This document shows positions 54,801-64,000 of a DNA stretch of 64,000 nt, piece after piece (position 1 is the stretch's first letter; each line of letters starts with the position of its first letter). The DNA is from Heliocidaris tuberculata. Lineage: Eukaryota > Echinodermata > Echinoidea > Camarodonta > Echinometridae. Position numbers and translations under genes: made by a program. The stretch spans positions 39,412,798 to 39,476,797 of the forward strand of contig CM046842.1 in the NCBI GenBank assembly GCA_025618425.1. The letters run 5' to 3'. The notes beneath the pieces are model-generated. The model saw nothing but the letters and a program-made list of their open reading frames with translations. It searched no databases and had not been told where the DNA came from.

Positions 54801-56480
54801 AAAATAAAGAGAACAGCAGAGAAGGAGCATGATATTGAGAGTATAGTAATTCACTGTATGTCACGAGATAATGAGGAAAGAAGTAAAAACCGAAACACAA
54901 CAGTTGTGCTTGATATTGACGAGAATTAAAAACAAACTAAAGCGATAAAAAAAAAACGTGTTTAAAAAAATCCCGATAGTATAGCAACCGATGGTAATGG
55001 CTACATCTCAATGCCGCTCTCTCTCTCTCTCTCTCTGAATTCGTCAGGAAGTTCGTGCAATTAGAACTTTGTTTCAGTGCGTTTCATTTCCGCATTGCAT
55101 GCAATTTTTCTTTTGAAGGGGTGTGGCTAATAAGGACTTATTCGCCGTATCTAAGAGTTTGATCAATTTGAAAATAAAGAGAACAGCAGAGAAGGAGCAT
55201 GATATTGAGAGTATAGTAATTCACTGTATGTTACGAGATAATGAGGAAAGAAGTAAAAACCGAAACACAACAGTTGTGCTTGATATTGACGAGAATCATA
55301 AACAAACTAAAGCGATAAAAAAAAAAAACGTGTTTAAAAAAATCCCGATAGTATAGCAACCGATGGTAATGGCTACATCTCAATGCCGCTCTCTCTCTCT
55401 CTCTCTCTGAATTCGTCAGGAAGTTCGTGCAATTAGAACTTTGTTTCAGTGCGTTTCATTTCCGCATTGCATGCAATTTTTCTTTTGAAGGGTGTGGCTA
55501 ATAAGGACTTATTCGCCGTATCTAAGAGTTTGATCAATTTGAAAATAAAGAGAACAGCAGAGAAGGAGCATGATATTGAGAGTATAGTAATTCACTGTAT
55601 GTCACGAGATAATGAGGAAAGAAGTAAAAACCGAAACACAACAGTTGTGCTTGATATTGACGAGAATCAAAAACAAACTAAAGCGATAAAAAAAAAACGT
55701 GTTTAAAAAAATCCCGATAGTATAGCAACCGATGGTAATGGCTACATCTCAATGCCGCTCTCTCTCTCTCTCTCTCTGAATTCGTCAGGAAGTTCGTGCA
55801 ATTAGAACTTTGTTTCAGTGCGTTTCATTTCCGCATTGCATGCAATTTTTCTTTTGAAGGGGTGTGGCTAATAAGGACTTATTCGCCGTATCTAAGAGTT
55901 TGATCAATTTGAAAATAAAGAGAACAGCAGAGAAGGAGCATGATATTGAGAGTATAGTAATTCACTGTATGTTACGAGATAATGAGGAAAGAAGTAAAAA
56001 CCGAAACACAACAGTTGTGCTTGATATTGACGAGAATCATAAACAAACTAAAGCGATAAAAAAAAAAAAACGTGTTTAAAAAAATCCCGATAGTATAGCA
56101 ACCGATGGTAATGGCTACATCTCAATGCCGCTCTCTCTCTCTCTCTCTCTCTGAATTCGTCAGGAAGTTCGTGCAATTAGAACTTTGTTTCAGTGCGTTT
56201 CATTTCCGCATTGCATGCAATTTTTCTTTTGAAGGGGTGTGGCTAATAAGGACTTATTCGCCGTATCTAAGAGTTTGATCAATTTGAAAATAAAGAGAAC
56301 AGCAGAGAAGGAGCATGATATTGAGAGTATAGTAATTCACTGTATGTTACGAGATAATGAGGAAAGAAGTAAAAACCGAAACACAACAGTTGTGCTTGAT
56401 ATTGACGAGAATTAAAAAGGAAACTGAAGCGATGAAAAAAATGTGTTTAAAAAAATCCCGATAGTATAGCAACCAATGTT
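51878..56480 (+). repeat. Satellite array, twelve ~371-bp units
   Basis: Twelve near-identical units have GGCTAATAAGGACTTATTCG at 52157, 52530, 52902, 53271, 53642, 54015, 54386, 54756, 55127, 55497, 55868 and 56239 (±2). A first unit (51878-52010) lacks ~258 bp, and the last one is diverged after 56410. Units differ by single bases, CT-run length, A-run length and GGG/GGGG. Each has a ~75-codon open frame beginning at GTG with an in-frame stop before it and no suitable ATG, so I do not call a gene. Confidence 0.9.
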
Positions 56481-57955
56481 AAATGGCTATAGCCCCCCTC
56501 CCTCCCCCTCCCCCTTCCCCCTCCCCCCCCCTCCCCCCATGATCAATCAGAAATAACAGACAATGCTAAAATAAAGAAATGTAAACAAAACACATCATGT
56601 ACCTCATCATATATCTCCCCCCCCCCCCCCCCCCCCACTATTGCCTCTAATTCTATTTCATGGAATAAAATGACACGGAAGATACCAAGTGAATTTTCGC
56701 AAACTCCGAACATAATGTAATACATGTACAACTATGATCGAATATGATATTTTATGTAGCCCTATTGTCGAAGAAAGACAAATATATAAGGGCATTCTCA
56801 TACTCTCGAAAGACCCTCAATGCGAGCACAGTATTGTTTCAATAAATCAAGATGTTTATAGGAAAAAAATGTATGAGTTGTAAGTTAATTCTGATGTAGG
56901 CTTACAGCTGAGTGACCAAATCAAGATTTCGTTATAAAGTAATGTTGCAGTATCTGCAATAACAGCCCCTCCCCCTCCCCCCCCCTTTTTTTTTTTATTT
57001 CTTTTTTTTTTTTTACGGCGGATGACAGAATCGGGAATAAATTATAAAGACGCATTTAATTAAAGCTTTCATATTGCCAATGAGTGTTGTGTTTATTATC
57101 CTTCTGACACAAATCCCAGTCATCAGGTTAAACATTTAACGGACTGTATATACTGAATTTCTATATGTGTTCGTCTCCATCTTTGGTCTCGTTCAACCAA
57201 TATATTTTGTCTATAAAACTTTGTTAATTCTCGTTTCATTTTTGAAAAGTTTTGTATATGACATGGATATAAATATATAATGGTGGTGGTGGTGATGATG
57301 ATGATGCTAACAAGGATAATTAGTAGTAATGATAATGAAGATATTTTTTTTTTTTTTTTTTTAATCTTTCTCTCTAATTGCAAGGAACTTGTGTTTATGT
57401 TGCTGGGCATTTTTCCAACATTGGCGGAACCTTCCTTCACAGGATAATTCTCATATTTATGTCTATTCCGCCGGAGTTACTCAAGACAAGGGTATCCTTC
57501 CGTGGGAAGAGATAGAGAGAAGGGTAAGGGGGTGCTTTTCAGAACATGAAATATGAACATTTCATTTGCCGCATAAATCCAAGACCGCTTGGGGTTTGAT
57601 AGCTATATTTTATTTCGCAAACATAATTACATGCTCTAAGATGGCTACATGCCCTCATAAACGTAGGCCCGAGTGGCTCTTTGTGTTGTCATGTATTCAG
57701 TAGATTGACCTCTTCTTTGAAAACGCTAATCTTCCTTTTAATAGTAGTTGCTTTGGCATTCTTTTGTTCCTCTTATTAGAGTGGGGCCTGCATGGTACAC
57801 TCAGCTGAGATAAGCGCTTCATTTTGAAAAAAGCATTTCATTTTGAAAGGTCCATTCTTGAATGATGCGCTAAATCGGTCAATTTCAATTTATAAAATGA
57901 AAGGATCCTCTCTTATGAAGTGGGATTAAAAGGAGCGAAGTCGAGCTGTAGCCTG
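56480..57955. other. Intergenic stretch
   Basis: Contains C runs at 56490-56540 and 56617-56637, T runs near 56988 and 57346, and a GGT/GAT microsatellite (57280-57310). No coding exon is supported. Confidence 0.5.
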
Positions 57956-58044
57956 TATGTCGTCAAGATCAAGAACGCATACTCTTCGCGGCCGGCCGAA
58001 AGCGAAGATATCACGTGATCGGAGCGGACACGTACGCGTTCGTC

Positions 58045-58622
58045 TGTTGGAACTCAAAAGCGCGAATTGGTGCAAAACCGCGAATTGCCGCCTATGCATG
58101 TAGAAAATAAGTTCAGCGTGACATGTGTACAATAATTGCACAGCATGCACATATGCACAACAAACACGCACAGCTGGTGCAGTCCATGCAGTTATTACGT
58201 GAGACGGTGAGTGACTGACTACCAAACTACCAACACATTCTGGATCACCCCCCCCCCCCCCCCCCCCCCACTTTTCAAAGTGGATTTACGCCCCTGCTTC
58301 ATGATAATTAATGAGAAATGTTTGATGTTTTGTAGGGTTCAGAGCGGGTTAAACAATGTTACACGATCCGCGTCTAGCAATTTGCGGTTTTGCACCAATT
58401 CGCGCTTTTGTCAAAGAAATTCTATAATAATGACATAGAATGTCTTTGACTTTTGTACTCCAAAAAGATTATAGAATCTCTTTGTTGTACTCCAACACAC
58501 GCCGCCGCGCTGGAACACTGTCGCACTTACGTAGAGTATGACACTACGCGCTGAACTTATTTTCTACATGCTTAGGCGGCAATTCGCGGTTTTGCACCAA
58601 TTCGCGCTTTTGAGTTCCAACA
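58045..58622. mobile_element. TIR element with 6-bp target duplication
   Basis: Inverted repeats of ~72 bp with one mismatch start TGTTGGAACTCAAAAGCGCG at 58045 and end with its complement at 58622. TTCGTC flanks both sides directly (58039-58044, 58623-58628). A third, partial copy of the arm lies inside at 58370-58411. 578 bp, no transposase frame; superfamily not determined. Confidence 0.9.
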
Positions 58623-58629
58623 TTCGTCT

Positions 58630-60118
58630 CTAGGTATACGGGATTTACGATCCCAACAAGAATTTCGGGTAAAGTTGAAACGAAATCTATTTTTCTCGAT
58701 TTTTTTCAACGTAAACTCATTTTTTTTTTAAACGGGTATTGTGAATGAATATATCTACATAATACTACAAAGAATTTTAGCGCATAAGAGCTGATAGTTC
58801 GCTAGAAAACTTTGTCAACATATTAGGCATAAATCTCGGCTTCTGTAGAAGCCCTCCGTCACAGACTGAACACCTCGCTCGGCTTCTGTAGAAGCCCGTC
58901 GTCTCAAAAGGGATAATTTCTTTTTCTCTCCCTAAAAGTAACTACATGTACTAGTAATAACAAATGTCCACTAAAAAAAATCTTTAATTTTTATCTGTAT
59001 AGTTTCATTTTATACATGATACCATCTCCAACAAAATTAATGCTTTGTTTCATAATACAAAAGAATTACATTGCAATTATGTTACTTTTCAAACATGATT
59101 ACTAAAACTAAAAGCACCTCTTTTTTCATTTTTTTCTTCATAATGTAAATTATTCACGAAAAGCCACTTCTGCTTTATAACAAGTAAAACAATTAAATAA
59201 TCAACTTTCAACAATCAACTTTCGTGTATGTCAAAACCCACAATAGTCAAAGTGTATTATTCAATCTCAATGACTCATTTAAGATTGACTGTTCGAAAAT
59301 GTTCATGCAGGTTATTCTCTTCAATGGTTTGCTACCACAAACACGTACAAGAAAAAAGCTCAGAGCAAAAAACTACTATAGAACTTGTCTATTGAGAATG
59401 TGCTTTAAGTTTAAATAAATATCACCCAAATCTGAAAAACAATATATTGCACTGTACGAGATGATAAGTAACTTAAGTTAAATGACAAGCAATTAGAAAT
59501 TCTATTTATGACCTTGAATTAAGTCAGATGGATCTTCTAATTCTAAACTCAAATGAGTTCAGTTGATAAACTCCTCCATCCCCTCCCCCCCCCCCCACAA
59601 AAAAGTAACAAAGAAAGAAAATTCACACATTTACATAGGCATATATTTTTCTCTAGAGTTTAGAGCTGGAATAAAAGAAAAAGTTAAAGCCAGAATTGAA
59701 GTGAAATAGAGAATAATTCAGATCACTTGAACTCTATTCAAACAGTAGAAGAAAGCAAAACACAATTACAGAACAAAGAAATAATTGGCAGTATTAAGAT
59801 GAGAAGTTACATGTAGTTGTCACCTGTGTGCCCTGCAGAAAGGTGCAAATAGATGTACGGATAACAGTAGTAAATATCGAGAGAAAAAATTCATTCCAAA
59901 GTTATAAATGTTCTCTGAAGACATCTTCACAGCAAATTTCAGTCAGTAAGAGTTCGAAGTGTTAGATGGTGATAGCTTATTACTTCTGTATCAAAATGAA
60001 AAAGTTTAGAACTTGCCAAAAAATCTGCATTCATGCCTTTCCACATGCCTTCTAAAACAGTGCATGGGAGTAACAACATACTTTAGGCAAACTCGCTTAA
60101 CAACAGCACCACTGGCTT
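58630..60118. other. AT-rich intergenic stretch
   Basis: No exon or clear transposon end is seen. Two short GGCTTCTGTAGAAGCC palindromes lie at ~58838 and 58880. Confidence 0.45.
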
Positions 60119-60400
60119 TTAAAGTGTACCAACCACCTGAAAAAAGAATTTGGACACCGCTAGGAAGTATAAAATTAACCTCAAAGAACTTTATCTGAAA
60201 TTCTATAGGTTGGCAGTTTAGGAGTGTGAAGGAAATAAAGGATAACATGAAGGTGCTTGCGCGGAACCGAACCTCCGAGTTGGGTTCCGCGCGAGCCCTT
60301 ATCTTGGCGAGTGATATTCGAAGCCCATATTTGAAATATAGTAGAATGACATGGAACCTCTAACATACACAGAGTAAAATATTTTTTGGTACCCTTGAAG
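60119..60400. mobile_element. 'AAGTGTACCAATCACC' MITE, copy 3
   Basis: Ends AAAGTGTACCAACCACC and TTTTTTGGTACCCTT; core GCGCGGAACCGAACCTCCGA. Slightly shortened compared with copy 2. Confidence 0.75.
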
Positions 60401-60739
60401 TACATGTAAGCTTTATACAAGAAGTACCCAATGAAATCTTCGAGGATTCACAGTCAAAAAAGATTTAGTCAATCTTGCTAACATCACTGTGACATTGTCA
60501 CATGTTGCAGCCAATTTGACAGATTCGATGTTTCTCAGTGGCCGCATCAAAAACGTGGAACCACATTCCACTCTGCATCAGAGATATAACCTGTCTTGCC
60601 ACTTTCAAAAGATCCCTAAAAACATATATCTCTTTCCCCAGTAATATAATCTTCTAATGTAATCTCCTACTTTTTGAGTCTATCTTTTTGGTATTGCTGT
60701 TGTCTTTTCTTTTCAAATCTGTAATTTTGTAAGCGCTAT

Positions 60740-61672
60740 AGAGCTGGTATCGGTAAAAAAAATGTCTGTCGACATGTCGCAACAAAAATATTCACGTCGA
60801 CATTATATCGACATAAGTCAAACACACACAGTGCCAGTTTGTATGGAGTTGACCCCCTAAGCTTTGACCTCGCCAATTCTTGCATTTTCACACGATCTAC
60901 GTAAAGTTGTTTACAAAAGCAATCTAAAAAATAACGTATTTAACACCACTATTTATAAACATAAAGTTCGAAAAATGATTGAATATGGATGTATCTTTCA
61001 CAGCAATACTGCAAAATCAAAGTTTGACAACTGGAAAATATGAAACTTTAGCGATATTTCTTTGGTTACAAACAGAAAATTTTACCTGCTAAACTTTCTC
61101 TAAAATTCCTTATTTTGGTTGGATTCTCAAGAAAATCACTGTGATGAATCTGTAAACTGTTCATTTTTCTACAACCGTATGGGATTTACTTGAGCTGAAT
61201 TTTCTGCTTAGAGTTGTGTTAGAAAAAAAGGATCTCGGTGTCAAATCGCCAAGACTGATATCACAGAAAAATATTAAAACTGTGTCCCATGCATTGAAAT
61301 CTGTGTACGGCTGAGCAAGCTCTGCGCGCGAGTTGTCCATATGCGCAAGAGCAGTCCATGAATGAGCTGACTACGTATGCATCTAGCACTGCAGAGCCCT
61401 CAACTTGAGAGCCCTAAATATGTAGCACTGCATGCCGCGATCGATTGTCGTTGAATTTACGCTGATGAATTGTCTTCTATTTGCGTTTATTTTTGTTGAT
61501 TGTATCGATAACTTTTCAGGTAAGCTTCACTTTTCTAGTGGGTGACCATGACGTATGAATAAGATCCCTTTTATGTCGACATCAGAGCATGCATGTCGAC
61601 ATGTCGGCAACGTTAAAAACCCTTCGTATGTCGACAGCAGTGTCAACATCAAGCATGTCGATACCAGCACTA
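60740..61672. mobile_element. ~930-bp element with TGTCGACA subterminal motifs
   Basis: Inverted ends AGCTGGTATCG and CGATACCAGC carry many TGTCGACAT motifs near both termini. AAGCGCTAT occurs directly on both sides (60731-60739 and 61673-61681), consistent with a 9-bp target duplication in an older SINE-like tail that ends in ATTATTATT at 61730. No transposase frame is seen. Confidence 0.6.
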
Positions 61673-61914
61673 AAGCGCTATGGTACTTTCGGTTTTTAGC
61701 AGTCCTAAATATTCAATATTATTATTATTATTATTGACCTGTTGGATACTTAGCCCTTGATAACTCAGGATGAAGTCTATGGAAAATGCATACTGTATTA
61801 AAACAAAGTCAAATCATACCCAATAGGTTAACAATGTTTTGAATACTGTTTACATCTCAATTTCCATACTTATCTCAGTATCACATCCTGAGGCAAACTG
61901 AATAGACCTATCAT

Positions 61915-61916
<2 letters not shown>

Positions 61917-61962
<46 letters not shown>
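61917..61962 (+). repeat. 46-base G run
   Basis: An uninterrupted G homopolymer followed by TACCCC. Length is likely to be unreliable in sequencing. Confidence 0.9.
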
Positions 61963-61963
<1 letters not shown>

Positions 61964-61979
61964 ACCCCTTTTTTTTCAA

Positions 61980-62275
61980 AGGTATGTTTCTCCGAAAGTT
62001 CATAATTTCGAAGGTCAATAATTCCGAAATGCAAATTTTCCATAGCAGGGGGTTCATAATTCGGAAAATGAAATAGGGTTCATAATTCCGAACATGCGAT
62101 GCATTACTCCAAGGCTCGTAATTCTGAAAATGAAAAAGGGTTCACAATGCCAAAGGTTCGTAATTCCGAAAATGCAATAGCACCCTACATAACTTTTCGG
62201 AATTACGAACCTCCGGAAATACGAACATTCAGAAAAATGAACCTTTGAAATTATGAACCTTCGGAAAAATGACAT
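61980..62275. repeat. Minisatellite of TTCATAATTCCGAA units, partly inverted
   Basis: Degenerate ~25-30-bp units with GGTTCGTAATTCCGAAAATG run to ~62185 and then continue in inverted orientation (CGGAATTACGAACCTCCGG), giving a large hairpin. Confidence 0.8.
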
Positions 62276-62398
62276 GTAACCCCCATCTTGTCCATTACTT
62301 AAATTGGGACAGAGGAATATGGTCTGTTGAGAGTACTAGAGACACTAACTCTGTGTTAAAGAATAGCCATTCTGGCTATCTATACACAAATTACATTA

Positions 62399-63924
62399 TT
62401 ACTTATCAATAGTCTTTGGAGCACAAACATGTTTGGGAAGATATCCGTCCGAGCTGAACTCTTTAAGACACACATCACATTTGTACGGTTTCTCATTCGT
62501 GTGGGCTCTCATGTGTCGAGTCAGATCCGAGCTGGCGCGGAACTCCCTACGGCAAAACCCACAATGATACGGCCGTTCACCCGTATGCACGCGTACGTGC
62601 TTGATGAGGTCGCTCTTCGATTTGAACGTCTTGGGACATGCAGTGCAGCTGTAAGGCCTCTCCCCAGAGTGGCCACGCATGTGGAGCGTCAGGTTACTCT
62701 GGGTACTGCAGGCTTTGTCGCAGAGCTTGCAAGCGAAAGGACGTTCACCAGTATGGATGCGGTTGTGAACCGTCAGGTCGCCTTTACGGATGAAGCTCTT
62801 CCCACAGGTATCACAAGTAAAGGGTCTGATCCCTGTGTGGGTACGGAGGTGGTAGGTCAGGTGGGTTTCGCGGCTGAACGCTTTCTGGCAGATGTGACAT
62901 TCAAAGGGCTTCTCACCCGTGTGGCTTCGCATGTGGTTTTCAAGATGGCGTTTCTCAATGTAGGCTTTGCCGCAGACGCTACATTTGAATGGCCGCTCTG
63001 CAGTGTGGACCTTCATGTGTGATTTCAAGTGGAGGAAAGACTTGAGGCATATCTTGCATTGGGAGAGTTGATCATTCAAGTCTGCTTTCTGGACAGGTTG
63101 TACCTGTTCATCATGAGATGCCTTCGTTGCTGCATGGTTTTTCTGTGGTTTCTGGCAAGATGTTTCTTCAAGAGCATTTGTTTCCTTATCGTCTAGAGGT
63201 AGAAGATCTTCTTGACAGCGAATAGCAACTCCCGATTCATGAATCATTGTCACACTTCCATCAGGAGGTGTATGATCCAAACCTTCGCTCTGAATTGCTA
63301 GCACCTTACCACTAAATGTAGTTCTTGTATCTGAATCAGGTACATCTAGTTTTTGGAAAGGAGTTTGTTCAAGAGCACTAGTACCCAAACCGTCTTTCAT
63401 CAAATGATTAGTACTAGAAATCTGTGATCTGTGGAAATATCTTCTCTCAAGAGCACTTGTCTTTGTACCTTCTTTGCTTGGATGATCTTCCTGATATCGC
63501 ATAGCAACCCCAGACTCGTGGAACATTGGCTCGCTTCCACCAAGGCGTCTTTCACGCTGCGGTATGTGAATGCGTCCTCCCTCTTTACCAATTATCCATG
63601 GCTTTGGGTCAGGAGTTCTTTCACAAGCATTTGCAGATGAACCTTCCTGGTCTGGAACAGCAACCTGTGACTCTTGGAACATTGTCCCACTTCCCCCTGG
63701 GGGCTCTTCGCATGATGGCTCATAAGGCATCCAGCCTGGATTACTCCTGGTAGGGTTCAGACCTGGTGAATGATGGACACCCACACATGAATTCTGCAAG
63801 TTCTGTTCATCTGTTGAACCACGATCATCTCCAACAATAATGCTTCTTTCTGCCTTGACCGTCACTTGGTATGTTGGGCTCTCCACGTACTGACTGGAAG
63901 TAGCGGTACATTCTCCGTCACATT
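62399..63924 (-). CDS. C2H2 zinc-finger protein, last exon (8 fingers), 5' partial
   Basis: The acceptor CTTCAATACAG (phase 1) is at 63925 and the stop TAA at 62399-62401; ~508 codons. The N-terminal ~290 residues are hydrophilic and contain three degenerate copies of a GS-MFxESxVAxxxQED motif. The C-terminal half has a short first finger (CKICLKSFLHLKSHMKVH) and six regular fingers with TGE(K/R)P linkers (CSVC, CHIC, CDTC, CKLC, CTAC, CGFC). The last finger, CDVCLKEF, ends KHVC and so is C2HC rather than C2H2. Likely a nuclear DNA-binding protein. It differs from the modular gene in having regular fingers in one block and no Cys-triad finger, but it shares the phase-1 entry. Upstream exons lie beyond the window. 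Confidence 0.85.
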
Positions 63925-63986
63925 CTGTATTGAAGACAAAAGTCGTAATATTAATGTTTTTACTTATCAAAATGCACATTAAAGAA

Positions 63987-64000
63987 CAGACCTGCCAACC
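63987..64000. mobile_element. Terminal repeat of another CAGACCTGCCAACC element
   Basis: The last 14 bases equal the perfect terminal inverted repeat of the element at 30316-31159. The rest lies outside the window. Confidence 0.5.

Noticed and set aside
52153..56079. Series of ~75-codon open frames in each satellite unit, considered as a tandem gene family.
   Set aside because: They begin at GTG with a stop directly upstream in most units; the first ATG leaves only ~40 codons, some units have stops, and no homology was recognised.
42820..56480. CRISPR-like regular repeats.
   Set aside because: The spacing is that of eukaryotic minisatellite and satellite DNA; no spacers of unique sequence between conserved short repeats.

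Overview
The window looks like nuclear DNA of a marine invertebrate, most likely an echinoderm and probably a sea urchin. The reasons are long repeat-filled introns, abundant TACATGTA motifs, tRNA-derived SINEs, 'TTTCATAAA…' MITEs, pearl/HINE-like elements and C2H2 zinc-finger genes. The species cannot be fixed from sequence alone. No prokaryotic, viral, CRISPR or rRNA features were seen.

Layout. (1) 1-3.6 kb: the 3' end of an unrecognised plus-strand gene (four exons, 1505-3569), preceded by a truncated pearl-like element and followed by a tandem SINE cluster. (2) 3.6-16.4 kb: no convincing exons; mostly dispersed DNA-transposon relics, foldback elements and low-complexity DNA. (3) 16.5-40.9 kb, minus strand: a set of 15 coding exons. 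Every exon begins and ends in phase 1 except one adjoining pair that meets in phase 0, and read in order they close as one frame of about 1,763 residues. It starts at an ATG at 40864 with an in-frame stop just upstream. Its modules are an array of 18-residue acidic repeats, about 21 C2H2 fingers, seven copies of an unusual Cys-triad finger ('CCC finger'), four tandem AT-hook-like repeats, acidic linkers and an AQ/Q-rich tract. I read it as one modular DNA-binding-protein gene built by exon duplication. The rival reading is several head-to-tail paralogues that lost their first exons. (4) 42-46 kb: possible CpG-rich 5' region, a CT-rich minisatellite and AT-rich repeats. (5) 46.3-50.3 kb, minus strand: a complete small gene with a TATA promoter, encoding a 185-residue Tyr/Pro/Gly-rich protein with a poly-Ser, Lys-rich tail. 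(6) 51.9-56.5 kb: a satellite of twelve ~371-bp units with local dimeric higher-order structure. (7) 56.5-62.3 kb: intergenic, with two well-defined non-autonomous transposons, a 46-base G run and a minisatellite. (8) 62.4-63.9 kb, minus strand: the last exon of a second zinc-finger gene, with eight fingers and a repeated N-terminal region; its 5' part lies outside the window.

The most interesting material is the modular zinc-finger gene: its recurrent Cys-triad finger, its duplicated 54-bp exons, and the transposons that mark its history. Those include a 2.2-kb insertion whose empty site survives in neighbouring duplicated introns, and a TIR element that seems to have captured a piece of one of the gene's own finger exons.
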